Assembly (NCBI RefSeq): GCF_027111255.2
Contig: NZ_CP114285.2
Location: forward strand, 3,472,001 to 3,536,000
Origin: Flavobacterium flavigenum
GTDB lineage: Bacteria; Bacteroidota; Bacteroidia; Flavobacteriales; Flavobacteriaceae
Direction of reading: 5' to 3'
DNA length: 64,000 bases
This document shows, one piece after another, positions 1 through 8,460 of this stretch. Within the stretch, counting starts at the first letter, position 1. Each line of letters opens with the position of its first letter. Below the pieces are notes generated by a model. That model saw nothing but the letters and a program-made list of their open reading frames with translations. It searched no databases and was not told where the DNA came from. A program made the translations under genes and the position numbers.

Positions 1-495
1 CACGATGCTGCCTTAAAAGAATTCGAAAGCCTAAAAACCGCTAACGAAGCCAAAATTGCCGAAAAAGAAAAAGCAGGCACACAGCTTCAGGCTGATCTGG
101 ATAAAAAAGTTTCACAGACACAACCAATTATTGAAGGTTTTGACGGATTAATGGCGAGAATAAATGCCTTGAATAAATTGCCATGGCTTCCGTCATTTTT
201 TATCATGCTGTTGTTTTTAGCAATCGAAACCTCTCCAATAATTGCTAAATTACTGGCTCCAAAAGGCGAATTCGATATAAAACAAGAAGAAGCCGAGACT
301 GCCATGAAAGCTACTTTGGAACAAAATAAATACCAACGCGAGTTACTGATAAAAACTAGTGCTGAAATGCATGACAAAGTGTATGGGGATATTGCCGAAG
401 ATAAAAACCTGTACAATCTGCAGCGAAAAAATGCAACTGATTTGTTAGAATTGCAATCGCATAATTTTGTAGAGAAACAAAAGGCAACTTTATAG
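1..495 (+). CDS. DUF4407 domain-containing membrane protein (3' part; start lies before the window)
   Basis: The frame is open from the first base, so this is the C-terminal 164 residues of a longer protein. The visible part begins with a Lys/Glu/Ala-rich stretch typical of a coiled coil (about residues 1-48), followed by one hydrophobic segment (about 62-80, containing PWLPSFFIMLLFLAIE) and a charged helical tail. The segment order and the ETSPIIAKLL junction match what I know of DUF4407 proteins, which are bacterial membrane proteins of unknown function. The internal Met at base 151 is not a credible start because the frame upstream of it has the same composition and no stop. A strong hairpin follows the stop codon. 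The function cannot be told from sequence. Confidence 0.8.
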   Translation, partial: HDAALKEFESLKTANEAKIAEKEKAGTQLQADLDKKVSQTQPIIEGFDGLMARINALNKLPWLPSFFIMLLFLAIETSPIIAKLLAPKGEFDIKQEEAETAMKATLEQNKYQRELLIKTSAEMHDKVYGDIAEDKNLYNLQRKNATDLLELQSHNFVEKQKATL

Positions 496-510
496 GCATA
501 TAAAAAAGCA

Positions 511-546
511 AAAAACCTGTTTCAGCAAAATGAAACAGGTTTTTTT
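511..546. terminator. bidirectional intrinsic terminator between convergent genes
   Basis: ACCTGTTTCA (515-524) pairs with TGAAACAGGT (531-540) across a 6-base loop, with an A run on the left and a T run on the right, so it can stop transcription from both sides. It lies between the DUF4407 gene and the pseudouridine synthase gene. Confidence 0.85.
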
Positions 547-564
547 ATTTATTCAGAATATCTT

Positions 565-1473
565 TTAAACGTTTTTCAGATTGATGATTTCCTGATCTGT
601 CAGAAAACGCCAGTTTCCTCTTGGTAAGTTTTTTTTGGTCAGACCTGCAAAAGATACACGGTCTATACGCAAAACATTATATTCAAAACTCTCAAAAATT
701 GAACGAACCACTTTTACATTCGCAGTACGCAATTTTAGGCCCACTTCGCTTTTTGGCTCATTGTCAATATAGCTTATTTCCTCTACAAAAACACGGTGTC
801 CATCCAAAACCAATCCTTTGCTGATTTTTTCCAGATCCTCATATTTTAGGTTTTTATCCAATGAAACCTGATAGATTTTAGATGATTTCTGATTCGGTAA
901 AGTAAACTTACGAATCATATCATTATCATTCGTAAACAATAATAATCCAGTGGTGTTTTTATCCATTCTCCCTACCGCTGCTATTTTAGCGTTTGTAGCA
1001 CCACGCACCAGTTCCAGAACATTGCGGTATTCCTGACCTTCATCTAACGCCGTAGTAAAGTTTTTTGGCTTATTTAGTAAAATATATTCCTTCTTTTCGG
1101 GAGTCAGGATAACACCGTCAAAATTCACAACATCATTTAGTTTTACTAAATAACCCATTTCAGTTACCGGAACACCATTTACTTTTACGTTTCCGGACTG
1201 AATGTATATATCAGCATCTCGACGCGAGCATACACCCGAATTCGAAATATATTTGTTCAATCGAATTTCGTCTGAAGCTTTTTGTCTTTTTGGAGCCTGA
1301 TTCTGTTTTTTTAATTTTGCTGCTTTTTCTTCTTCCGCAGCTTTAACAGCAGGATTCACTTTTTTTGGCCCTTGCGCACGCTTTGCCATAGGAGGTTTCG
1401 GCTTGCTGGAGTTTGATCTTGAGCTGTTTGGCCTTGATCCGCCTCTTTTATTATTGCCTTCCTTGTTGTTCAT
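565..1473 (-). CDS. rluB: 23S rRNA pseudouridine synthase, RluB/RsuA family
   Basis: 302 residues. A basic, Ser/Asn/Lys-rich, probably disordered N-terminal extension (1-68) is followed by an S4 RNA-binding domain (about 70-118, IRLNKYISNSGVCSRRDAD) and an RsuA-type catalytic domain. The catalytic motif GRMDKNTTGLL places the nucleophilic Asp at residue 171. The family isomerises a uridine of ribosomal RNA to pseudouridine; the low-complexity N-terminus is common in Bacteroidota members. The choice between RluB, RsuA and RluF substrate specificity cannot be made from this sequence alone. The ATG at 1473 lies 17 bases below a TATCTTTG -7 element. The gene appears monocistronic, ending at a shared terminator. 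Confidence 0.85.
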   Translation of the reverse strand: MNNKEGNNKRGGSRPNSSRSNSSKPKPPMAKRAQGPKKVNPAVKAAEEEKAAKLKKQNQAPKRQKASDEIRLNKYISNSGVCSRRDADIYIQSGNVKVNGVPVTEMGYLVKLNDVVNFDGVILTPEKKEYILLNKPKNFTTALDEGQEYRNVLELVRGATNAKIAAVGRMDKNTTGLLLFTNDNDMIRKFTLPNQKSSKIYQVSLDKNLKYEDLEKISKGLVLDGHRVFVEEISYIDNEPKSEVGLKLRTANVKVVRSIFESFEYNVLRIDRVSFAGLTKKNLPRGNWRFLTDQEIINLKNV

Positions 1474-1816
1474 AAATTCTGTAATTTGTGCAAAGATAGT
1501 TTTTTCCTGCTAATAATCTTAAGTTCAATGTCCTTAGATTGATAGCCTTAAGTATTAAATAAATTTGAAGCATCATATCCGGCTTTTTATTAAATATGGA
1601 TTCCCGTTTTCCGTTCCCAATCTTTTATTTTTTAAAGGAAAAAATAAAAGGATTTCCACTTCAACCGGGGCTAGATTCAAACAATTGGCTTTTTTTAAAG
1701 ATTAGTTATTGCACAAAGCTTCTCAAAGTTAGCACAGAGCTGCACAAAGTTTTTTAAAGTTCTTTGATTTGTGAGCCTTTGCGAAAAATCTCAGTGTATC
1801 TCTGCGGAACAAAAAA
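1474..1816. other. gene-free stretch with a dispersed intergenic repeat
   Basis: No convincing reading frame. The right-hand part (about 1712-1812) has short recurring words such as GCACAAAG, GCACAGAG and CTTTGCGAAA. Related word patterns occur at about 17080-17135 and 38920-38990. I take this to be one member of a flavobacterial intergenic repeat family; its function is unknown. Confidence 0.4.
1491..1498 (-). promoter_or_regulatory. -7 element of the pseudouridine synthase promoter
   Basis: On the minus strand this reads TATCTTTG, an exact match to the Bacteroidota housekeeping -7 consensus TAnnTTTG. No good -33 box is visible 19 bases upstream. Confidence 0.5.
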
Positions 1817-2779
1817 CTAAAAATTCGATATCAATTGTTTCCCGTGCCACAAAACACTCGGATTAATCAAAACAATACAAAATACGCCTGAAACAATCAA
1901 AAATTTAAGCACATTATGAAGCAGTAAATATTGCTCTTTAGAATTTGATTTCCATAAATATAACAGAAAAAAGAGTAATGCCATAAAACACACATAGAAA
2001 TAGATATCCATATAGCCCACATCATAAACATTGATCAATATGTACACGGGAAATATGGTCATAAAGGTTAAAACTGTAATAATCTGCTTTGATGCCCTTT
2101 CGCTGTAAAGAATTGGAATAGTCTGATAATTATTAGCTAAATCACCTTTTAAATTTTCAAGATCTTTAATCATTTCCCGAATTAGCAGTAGCAAAAATAA
2201 AAACATTGCATGTGCTGAAATTACTGCAAAATGACTTCTGTGGTTTTCTATTTCGTCAAATGAAATCTGATGGTAAAAAAAATACAATAAAATGGCAAAA
2301 AAAGGCAGCACAGCTAAAAAAGCCGCTGTAAGATTTCCAATAATGGCATACTTTTTAATTTTATGCGAATAAAACCAGATTAGGAAAATATAAGCTGAAA
2401 AAAATAAGCAAGCTCGCCAAGAAACGATTAAAGCAGTTAGAACAGCCATAAAGTTCAGGGAAAAGTAAACTGAAAGTTTTGTTTTCTGACTGACCAGACG
2501 ATCCAGCATTGATTTGTTGGGTCTGTTGATCAGGTCTTTTTGACTGTCATAAAAATTATTAATAATATAGCCAGAAGCAATCGTAACGGCAGAAGCAAAT
2601 ACAATCAGAAACAAGTAGGAATCCAGTAAAATATCGAGGGCTCTTTTCTCAGGAGCTAATATAAAAATCGCAGATAAATACTGTGCCAATACAATAATCG
2701 GAATGTTATAACCTCTTACTACAGAGAACAGACTGACAATTTTCATTACTAAAAGTTTGTGCTGCCTGCTTAACATCAT
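1817..2779 (-). CDS. UbiA-family prenyltransferase (geranylgeranylglycerol-phosphate geranylgeranyltransferase-like)
   Basis: 320 residues with about eight hydrophobic segments. The first Asp-rich UbiA motif is NNFYDSQKD at residues 74-82, the metal and prenyl-diphosphate binding site. A second acidic motif, REMIKDLENLKGD, lies near 201-213. UbiA enzymes transfer a prenyl chain from a prenyl diphosphate to an acceptor in the membrane. Similar Bacteroidota proteins are annotated as geranylgeranylglycerol-phosphate geranylgeranyltransferases, but acceptor identity here is inference. The gene lies 28 bases after the GHMP kinase gene and looks like the last gene of the mevalonate operon, which fits a consumer of isoprenoid diphosphates. 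Two ATG codons are adjacent at the start. Confidence 0.75.
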   Translation of the reverse strand: MMLSRQHKLLVMKIVSLFSVVRGYNIPIIVLAQYLSAIFILAPEKRALDILLDSYLFLIVFASAVTIASGYIINNFYDSQKDLINRPNKSMLDRLVSQKTKLSVYFSLNFMAVLTALIVSWRACLFFSAYIFLIWFYSHKIKKYAIIGNLTAAFLAVLPFFAILLYFFYHQISFDEIENHRSHFAVISAHAMFLFLLLLIREMIKDLENLKGDLANNYQTIPILYSERASKQIITVLTFMTIFPVYILINVYDVGYMDIYFYVCFMALLFFLLYLWKSNSKEQYLLLHNVLKFLIVSGVFCIVLINPSVLWHGKQLISNF

Positions 2780-2807
2780 ACGGATTTAAAGTTTGGAAAA
2801 GGTTAAA

Positions 2808-3746
2808 TTAGAACTGATAAACCACTTCTAATTTATAGTCTTTTAGGGAAACTTTAGCGCGCTCTAAATCTTCGGTAAAACCTAAAATATAACCGCCCCC
2901 GCCAGAACCGCAAAGTTTTAAATAATAATCGTTGGTATCAATTCCGTGTTGCCAGATTCCGTGAAACTGCTCCGGAATCATTGGTTTGAAATTATTTAAA
3001 ACGACTTTAGAAAGCTTTTTAGTATTAGTAAACAACGATTTCATATCGCCATGCAAAAAGTTTTCAACGCAAGCATCGGTATATTTTACAAATTGGTTTT
3101 TTAGCATCGCACGGAAACCTTTGTCTTTCAGGTTTTCCATAAAAATATTCACCATCGGAGCGGTTTCACCCACAATTCCTGAGTCTAATAAAAACACAGC
3201 GCCTTTCCCGTCAAAACTTTGAGTCGGAATTCCGGTTGCTTCAATATTATCTTTAGAATTAATTAAAATCGGAATGCTCAAATAACTGTTTAACGGATCA
3301 AGACCAGAACTTTTTCCGTGGAAAAAACTCTCCATATTTGCAAATATGTTTTTTAGCTGCAATAGTTTTTCACGCGTCAAATTCTCAAGAACGGTAATTT
3401 TATTAGTCGCATATTTATCATAAATAGCCGCAACCAAAGCACCGCTGCTGCCTACTCCGTATCCTTGTGGAATACTGGAATCAAAGTACATTCCAGTCTC
3501 TACATCGCTTTTTAAGGATTGCAAATCAAAAGCAACCAAATCAGGTTGTTCAGTTTGTAGGTTTTCAAGGTAAAGGGTATAGCGTTTTAAACTTGCATTT
3601 GAGGCAATGGCTTCTGCAGAAGGATTTTCATCTTTCTTCAGTGCGCCATTATAAAAATTATAAGGAATAGAAAGTCCTTTAGAGTCGCGAATGATTCCGT
3701 ATTCTCCAAAGAGTAATATTTTTGAGTAAAATAAAGGTCCTTTCAT
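2808..3746 (-). CDS. GHMP-family kinase, probable mevalonate kinase
   Basis: 312 residues. The N-terminal LLFGEYGII (11-19) is the GHMP substrate motif, PQGYGVGSSGALVAA (93-107) is the Gly/Ser-rich ATP loop, and CGSGGGGYILGF near the C-terminus is the third GHMP motif. The neighbouring diphosphomevalonate decarboxylase and prenyltransferase genes make a role in the mevalonate pathway very likely: ATP-dependent phosphorylation of mevalonate or phosphomevalonate. Which of the two steps it performs, versus the GYDIA-type kinase at 50376-51290, cannot be decided from sequence alone. Its ATG lies only 4 bases after the stop of the toxin gene, so expression is probably coupled to the toxin-antitoxin pair. 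Confidence 0.75.
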   Translation of the reverse strand: MKGPLFYSKILLFGEYGIIRDSKGLSIPYNFYNGALKKDENPSAEAIASNASLKRYTLYLENLQTEQPDLVAFDLQSLKSDVETGMYFDSSIPQGYGVGSSGALVAAIYDKYATNKITVLENLTREKLLQLKNIFANMESFFHGKSSGLDPLNSYLSIPILINSKDNIEATGIPTQSFDGKGAVFLLDSGIVGETAPMVNIFMENLKDKGFRAMLKNQFVKYTDACVENFLHGDMKSLFTNTKKLSKVVLNNFKPMIPEQFHGIWQHGIDTNDYYLKLCGSGGGGYILGFTEDLERAKVSLKDYKLEVVYQF

Positions 3747-3750
3747 ATGT

Positions 3751-4053
3751 TTATTTTATGTCTTTCTTTATTTGATTTGGGTCTTGTCTGGTGTCGAAAA
3801 TTGCAATAATTTCAACTCTTTTAGAATTAAATTTATAAAAAATTGTAGTCTGTTTTGTTATTACGCATTTATGAACACTTTTATTAAAATCAGATTTTGG
3901 AAATGCTTCCGGACTGTCTTTAATGATTTTTACAGTACCATAAAGTTTTTGTGCAAATTTTTGGCGAACAGTTTTAGACCATTTACTTTCAATATATTCT
4001 AAAAGATTTTTAATCTTAAGCTGAGCATAATCTGAAATTACAATTTTTCTCAT
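3751..4053 (-). CDS. RelE/ParE-superfamily toxin
   Basis: 100 residues, the usual size for ParE/RelE toxins. The N-terminal pattern of strand, then two helices with LKIKNLLEYIESKWSKT (residues 12-28), and the C-terminal strands ending in IIAIFDTRQDPNQI are typical of the ParE group; the DTRQDP end is a recurring motif. ParE toxins poison DNA gyrase and RelE toxins cleave mRNA on the ribosome; this sequence alone does not say which applies. The gene starts 9 bases after the small antitoxin gene and ends 4 bases before the GHMP kinase start, placing a toxin inside an isoprenoid operon. Confidence 0.75.
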   Translation of the reverse strand: MRKIVISDYAQLKIKNLLEYIESKWSKTVRQKFAQKLYGTVKIIKDSPEAFPKSDFNKSVHKCVITKQTTIFYKFNSKRVEIIAIFDTRQDPNQIKKDIK

Positions 4054-4062
4054 TATTTAATT

Positions 4063-4281
4063 TCAAACATATTTCTGGATAAAAGATTCAAAATCAGAAT
4101 ACTCTCCGTTTTCAATTTGTTTTTCTCCAAATTTAATTTCTTCTTTCTGCTCCTCAGTCAAATCTTCCCACCAATCTTTTTTCTTTTTGGTGAAAATTTT
4201 TTGAATAGATTGAATTATAGCCGGATCTTCTGTATCTGCTAACATTTTTATCAACTCAAGTTTTTTTAACTGAATGTCCAT
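4063..4281 (-). CDS. small antitoxin paired with the RelE/ParE toxin
   Basis: 72 residues from the ATG at 4281; a TTG two codons further upstream is less likely. The protein is charged and mostly helical: an N-terminal helix (MDIQLKKLELIKMLADT), a Lys-rich turn with a conserved-looking DWWEDL, and an acidic C-terminal helix ending in FESFIQKYV. This architecture is common among Bacteroidota antitoxins encoded just upstream of RelE/ParE toxins. There is no clear ribbon-helix-helix or HTH motif, so autoregulatory DNA binding is not evident. The call rests mainly on size, order (antitoxin first) and 9-base spacing to the toxin gene. Confidence 0.65.
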   Translation of the reverse strand: MDIQLKKLELIKMLADTEDPAIIQSIQKIFTKKKKDWWEDLTEEQKEEIKFGEKQIENGEYSDFESFIQKYV

Positions 4282-4311
4282 AATCAAAATTTTAATTAAA
4301 GATACGCAAAA

Positions 4312-5394
4312 TTATAATGCAATTGCACCAGTTCCAATTTTGTCGCAAATGTACTGACCATTTTGACAAAAGCCAACTAATTCGTTCTTAATAAATTGTA
4401 ATACTTTTTCTTTAGCATTCTCAGGATACAAAACATGCACATTTGCACCTGCATCCAAAGTAAAACAAACTGGAACATGGGTTTCGTTTCTGAATTTCCA
4501 GATTGCATTGATAATCTGCAAAGTATTTGGTTTCATCAATATATAATACGGCATCGAAGTCATCATCATAGCGTGCAAAGTCAATGCTTCGCTTTCTACA
4601 ACCTTAATGAATTCTTCAATATTTCCCCTTTCAAAAATGTCAATTAATTGATCCAGATTTTCATGCGCCTGCGCAAAACGTCTTTCTGCATACGGATGGT
4701 TGTGCATCAAATCGTGTCCAACAGTGCTCGAAACTTGTTTTTCTCCTTTATCAACCAATAAAATCGTGTCCTGATAATTATGGAAATTTTCGTGAATTGT
4801 ATGCGGAAATTCAACTCCAAATAAATCGGAACTTCCTATAATATTGGACTGATTGCCCCAGACTACAACATTTCCTTTTACACTTCTACAGGCACTTCCT
4901 GAACCTAAACGGGCTAGAAAAGATGCTTTTTGGTAAAAATATTCGTCTGTCATTTCAGGATTCAGCAGTTTTTCAAGACTCATAAAATTCATTGCTAAAG
5001 CTGCCATTCCCGAAGCCGAAGAAGCTATTCCTGAACTGTGCGGAAACGTATTATGGGTATCAATCGTAAAATGATACTCTTTCAAAAACGGCAGATAGAC
5101 TTCGATTCTTTCTAAAAACTTTCTGATTTTTGGCTTGAAATCTTCCTTAGGTTTTCCTTCAAATAGTAAATCGAATGAAAAAGCATTCTGATTTTCTTTC
5201 TTTTCAAAAGCCAGTTTTGTAATCGTTTTGCAATTTTTTAAAGTAAAACTTACCGAAGGATTCGCCGGAATCTGGTTCTCTTTTTTCCCCCAGTATTTTA
5301 CCAATGCAATATTGCTGGGTGCGCTCCATTCGAAATTTCCGTTTTCGACTGTTGAAGAATATGTTTTAGGAATAAAATCAGCTGCTGTAAACAT
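4312..5394 (-). CDS. mvaD: diphosphomevalonate decarboxylase
   Basis: 360 residues. The N-terminal SNIALVKYWGKKE (27-39) is the signature of diphosphomevalonate decarboxylases. PHSSGIASSASGMAALA (118-134) is the ATP-binding loop with the catalytic Ser region, and FTLDAGANVHVLYP near residue 316 contains the conserved catalytic Asp. The enzyme converts mevalonate 5-diphosphate to isopentenyl diphosphate with ATP and loss of CO2, in the cytoplasm. It is the first gene of a leftward operon continuing into the antitoxin, toxin, GHMP kinase and UbiA genes. A TATCTTTG -7 element lies 18 bases upstream of its ATG. Confidence 0.92.
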   Translation of the reverse strand: MFTAADFIPKTYSSTVENGNFEWSAPSNIALVKYWGKKENQIPANPSVSFTLKNCKTITKLAFEKKENQNAFSFDLLFEGKPKEDFKPKIRKFLERIEVYLPFLKEYHFTIDTHNTFPHSSGIASSASGMAALAMNFMSLEKLLNPEMTDEYFYQKASFLARLGSGSACRSVKGNVVVWGNQSNIIGSSDLFGVEFPHTIHENFHNYQDTILLVDKGEKQVSSTVGHDLMHNHPYAERRFAQAHENLDQLIDIFERGNIEEFIKVVESEALTLHAMMMTSMPYYILMKPNTLQIINAIWKFRNETHVPVCFTLDAGANVHVLYPENAKEKVLQFIKNELVGFCQNGQYICDKIGTGAIAL

Positions 5395-5411
5395 GAATTG
5401 TAAAATTTTGG

Positions 5412-5419
5412 CAAAGATA
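5412..5419 (-). promoter_or_regulatory. -7 element of the mvaD operon promoter
   Basis: The minus strand reads TATCTTTG, matching TAnnTTTG. The -33 position has no clear TTTG. The element would drive mvaD, the toxin-antitoxin pair, the kinase and the prenyltransferase with a very short leader. Confidence 0.5.
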
Positions 5420-5434
5420 GTTTTTAAATTTTTT

Positions 5435-5465
5435 CACCATATAAGTTATATAAGAAATATAAGTA
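5435..5465. repeat. ATATAAG-rich intergenic repeat
   Basis: Contains CACCATATAAG followed by further ATATAAG copies. The same words make up the arms of the long inverted repeat at 20267-20348, so this may be a partial member of that family. Confidence 0.35.
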
Positions 5466-5499
5466 GCTTTTGACTATTTTTGATTCAAAATTTTATATC

Positions 5500-5976
5500 A
5501 TGAATAAGTTTGTAAAAATAGCAATAGCATTAGTAATTTGTCTGGCAGTAGGCTATTCTGCAAGTTTGGTAACAAGACCAAGTGTAGCAGAGTGGTATCC
5601 TACAATCCAAAAACCTTTTTTTAATCCGCCTAATTGGATTTTTATGCCGGTTTGGACCTTGCTTTATGTTTTTATGAGTGTAGCTGCCGGCTTAGTCTGG
5701 GATAGAATAAAAGAGCAAAGTGAAGAAGTTAAAAAAGCGTTAGGATTCTTTTTAATTCAGTTAACCCTGAATGCTGTCTGGTCGTATTTATTCTTCGGAT
5801 TAAAAAACCCGATGCTGGCCTTAATCGAAATCGGGCTTTTATGGCTGATGATTTATGAAACCTACTTAAAATTTATCAAAATCAATAAAACGGCTGGTTA
5901 CTTATTGATTCCATATTTGGCATGGGTTGGATTTGCAGCTATTTTGAATGCGAGTATCTGGTGCCTGAATAGGTAA
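5500..5976 (+). CDS. tspO: TspO/MBR family tryptophan-rich sensory protein
   Basis: 158 residues with five hydrophobic segments, the normal TspO size. The family signature is visible in the first half: YPTIQKPFFNPPNWIFMPVW (about residues 33-52) and the aromatic-rich NAVWSYLFFGLKNP motif of the fourth segment. TspO proteins are membrane proteins that bind porphyrins and related ligands; their cellular role in Bacteroidota is not settled. I chose the ATG at 5500 because translation from the TTG at 5470 adds ten residues ahead of a natural membrane start (MNKFVKIAIALVI). It is divergent from mvaD and monocistronic. Confidence 0.88.
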   Translation: MNKFVKIAIALVICLAVGYSASLVTRPSVAEWYPTIQKPFFNPPNWIFMPVWTLLYVFMSVAAGLVWDRIKEQSEEVKKALGFFLIQLTLNAVWSYLFFGLKNPMLALIEIGLLWLMIYETYLKFIKINKTAGYLLIPYLAWVGFAAILNASIWCLNR

Positions 5977-6012
5977 CTTTTGTTTCATGTTTAATCAACA
6001 CGTTTATACTTT

Positions 6013-6993
6013 ATGAATAGATTTAAGGTTTTTGTTATTGTTTTGATTTTAATTTCGATTAAGTCTTTTGCTTGTTTGAATGGTGAAAGTAAAATTTTAA
6101 AAAATGGAGCGTATGCTTATCAAGACTATGATGGAATTAATCCTAAAGGTCATTATTTTTTCACAGGAGATTTTCCAAGATTGATAATTGAACTTGACAG
6201 TTTGTATAAAAAAACAAGAGATCTCGATTATTTATCTGATAAAGGGTATCTTTTAATTGTTCTGAGAAAATATGAAGAAGCTTTAAAATTATATTTGACC
6301 ATTGAAAAAATTAAGCCCAATAGATATTCCACGGCATCTAATTTGGGAACACTTTACGAATTAATGGGCGAAAATCAAAAAGCTTATAACTGGATTAAGA
6401 AATCTATTGCTATTAATCCTAAATCTCATGAAGGATCAGAATGGCTTCATTTGAAAATACTAGAAGCTAAGATCAAGAATATAAATACTGTTTCCGGTCA
6501 GTTTTTAATAAATACAAATTTTGGAACTTCCCGTCAACCTAAAACAAAATTATCTAAAAAAGAAATTGACGAATTAGCACAATCGATTTATTTTCAGGTA
6601 AATGAACGAATGTCATTTATTGAACCAAAAGATAAAATCATTTCAATTCTACTTTTTGAACTTGGCAATCTTGCAGAATTGTTAGGTGAACACAATAGCG
6701 CACTTGATACTTACAGAACCGCTAGAGAATATGGTTATGATGGAGATTTGATTGTAGAAAGAATGATTACTAGCACTCAAGGCGAAATTGACTATTATCG
6801 TGAAAGAGCTGTAAGTTATGGTTCACAACTTCGTGCTTTAAGAGAAAGTAAAAAGGATATAAATTCAGATTATATATATAAAGTTGAAACAAGTTTAATT
6901 ATTCTTTCTGGAATTATAGTAATTCTTTTGATGGCTTTAGTTGTATTTTTCTTAAAATGGAAAAAACTTAAAAAATCTATTTCAACTTCTTAA
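6013..6993 (+). CDS. tetratricopeptide-repeat membrane protein
   Basis: 326 residues. An N-terminal signal or anchor segment (about 4-20) ends in FAC, which could be a lipobox-like site. The middle has two clear TPR-like helical pairs (about 65-135, with LIVLRKYEEALKLYLTIEKI and LGTLYELMGENQKAYNWIKK), and a C-terminal transmembrane helix (about 293-313) is followed by a short Lys-rich tail. TPRs mediate protein-protein contacts; no catalytic domain is visible and the specific role is unknown. Its last 17 bases overlap the 3' end of the oppositely oriented gene at 6977-7708, so the two transcripts converge without a spacer. Confidence 0.7.
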   Translation: MNRFKVFVIVLILISIKSFACLNGESKILKNGAYAYQDYDGINPKGHYFFTGDFPRLIIELDSLYKKTRDLDYLSDKGYLLIVLRKYEEALKLYLTIEKIKPNRYSTASNLGTLYELMGENQKAYNWIKKSIAINPKSHEGSEWLHLKILEAKIKNINTVSGQFLINTNFGTSRQPKTKLSKKEIDELAQSIYFQVNERMSFIEPKDKIISILLFELGNLAELLGEHNSALDTYRTAREYGYDGDLIVERMITSTQGEIDYYRERAVSYGSQLRALRESKKDINSDYIYKVETSLIILSGIIVILLMALVVFFLKWKKLKKSISTS

Positions 6994-7708
6994 ACTCATG
7001 ATTTTTAGCATACAAAAAATCCATCGTAGCCAGAATATTTGGATTGTCCAGAAGTGTTTTAGATCTGGGATCAGCATCGCAAAATTCAAGAAATAATTCT
7101 TTTTCTTCGGGTTTTAGTTTTAAATCTTTCTCGAAAAAATCAGGATTTAGCGTGTTTTTTGCAAGCTGCCTAAAATCAATTTGTGCTATTTCCTTTTTGG
7201 GTGTTTCCTCTTTTTTCAATAAATTGTGTATTCGCTTTCCAAGGTAAATAAAATCAACACCGTTTGGCATAGTCGCTTCTTTATAACCAGCAATTTGTAA
7301 CCCTTCCTTTGATTTGTGGGCATTTAGCTTAATTTCTCTTATGTCTTCTTTAGTCAGCCAAACCGCTTTTGCCTCCTTATTTAAAACGACAACTTCTTTT
7401 AACTCTTCCGGTCTCGCAATCATGTTAACTAATAAATTATTAGTCTGAATGTTTTCTAAGGTGATTTTTAATCTTGAAAAGAAAAAATCTTTTGAGAAAA
7501 ATAAAAGACTGTCATTTACATTTACGGCAATTTCAAATTCTCCTGCTTCATTAGTTTTAGTGTTTCTTTTTGCCGTTTTATTGATTACTTCGACATTTTT
7601 TAGTATCAGATTTTGAGAGACTACTTTGCCATGAAGTAATTTTTCGGTTTGTGAAATACTCAGCTGATACGTGAAAAAAGAAATTGTGGTAAGTAATTTT
7701 ACTCTCAT
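6977..7708 (-). CDS. exported carboxypeptidase-regulatory-like (CarboxypepD_reg) protein
   Basis: 243 residues. A signal peptide (about 1-19, ending ISQ) precedes a beta-sandwich region (about 25-110) with the typical pattern LLHGKVVSQNLILKNVEVIN, then EAGEFEIAV and EELKEVVV. This is the carboxypeptidase regulatory-like fold also found at the N-terminus of SusC proteins. The C-terminal half is charged and helical, with no recognised domain. Many Bacteroidota proteins of this kind are of unknown function and probably periplasmic or outer-membrane associated. It overlaps the end of the TPR gene by 17 bases on the opposite strand. Confidence 0.65.
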   Translation of the reverse strand: MRVKLLTTISFFTYQLSISQTEKLLHGKVVSQNLILKNVEVINKTAKRNTKTNEAGEFEIAVNVNDSLLFFSKDFFFSRLKITLENIQTNNLLVNMIARPEELKEVVVLNKEAKAVWLTKEDIREIKLNAHKSKEGLQIAGYKEATMPNGVDFIYLGKRIHNLLKKEETPKKEIAQIDFRQLAKNTLNPDFFEKDLKLKPEEKELFLEFCDADPRSKTLLDNPNILATMDFLYAKNHEFKKLK

Positions 7709-7805
7709 AAAGTACTAATTTGTTGAGAGTAAAATTATTAGAATGGTCTTAACGAAAACTTACAGAATATGTAAAGTCTTGTTAAATAATATTTAAAAGG
7801 AATTT

Positions 7806-8453
7806 TTATAAAATATTTAGTAACTCAAAAGGAGTATTTATAACCACTTTCGCTCCGCTTGCTTTCAACTCTTCTTTGGTTCTGTAACCCCATGTCACGC
7901 CAACCGGAAACATTTTGGCATTTAAAGCGGTTTCAATATCCACATCAGAATCTCCGACAAAAAGGATTTCTTCAGGTTGTAAGTTCCAGTTTTTGCTGAT
8001 TTCAATCGCTTTAAACGGATTCGGTTTTTTGAGTTCTTCTGTGGTTAAACCTGCAATTGCATCAAACAAATTGGGGAACAATGCCTCTGTTACTTTTTTA
8101 GTCAGTTCATCGGCTTTGTTTGAAAAAACAGCTAATTTGATTCCTTTCGAATTTAAATCATGTATCAATTCAGCTATTTCATTATACGGTTTAGTTTTCT
8201 GAACACAATTGCTATCGTATGTTTTAAGCATGCTCTCAAAACAAAACTCAACCTCATCTTCCGTATTGTTGGTTGGAGGCAAAGCTCTGGCAACTAATTT
8301 TCTTAAACCATTCCCAATAAAATACTGATAGCTGTCGTAGGTATGAATTGGATAATTTAGTTCGGTAAGAACACTATTCATCGCATCTGAAATATCTTCT
8401 AATGAATTGACTAATGTTCCGTCTAAATCAAAAATAATTCCTTTAAATTTCAT
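7806..8453 (-). CDS. HAD-superfamily hydrolase, phosphoglycolate-phosphatase-like
   Basis: 215 residues. HAD motif I is IFDLDGTLVNS (7-17) with the nucleophile Asp and the general acid Asp two residues later. Motif II is VFSNK, motif III Lys lies in LKKPNP, and motif IV is FVGDSDVDIETA. The cap insertion between motifs I and II is of the alpha-helical type (subfamily IA), as in Gph and beta-phosphoglucomutase. The likely reaction is dephosphorylation of a small phosphorylated metabolite, with 2-phosphoglycolate the best guess. Downstream it reaches a short spacer; immediately upstream lies the truncated copy of the flavoprotein gene end. Confidence 0.8.
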   Translation of the reverse strand: MKFKGIIFDLDGTLVNSLEDISDAMNSVLTELNYPIHTYDSYQYFIGNGLRKLVARALPPTNNTEDEVEFCFESMLKTYDSNCVQKTKPYNEIAELIHDLNSKGIKLAVFSNKADELTKKVTEALFPNLFDAIAGLTTEELKKPNPFKAIEISKNWNLQPEEILFVGDSDVDIETALNAKMFPVGVTWGYRTKEELKASGAKVVINTPFELLNIL

Positions 8454-8460
8454 TTTTATT

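Noticed and set aside
7044..7247. Short frames opposite larger genes throughout the window
   Set aside because: They are antisense shadows of well-supported genes, with no start signals or family motifs.
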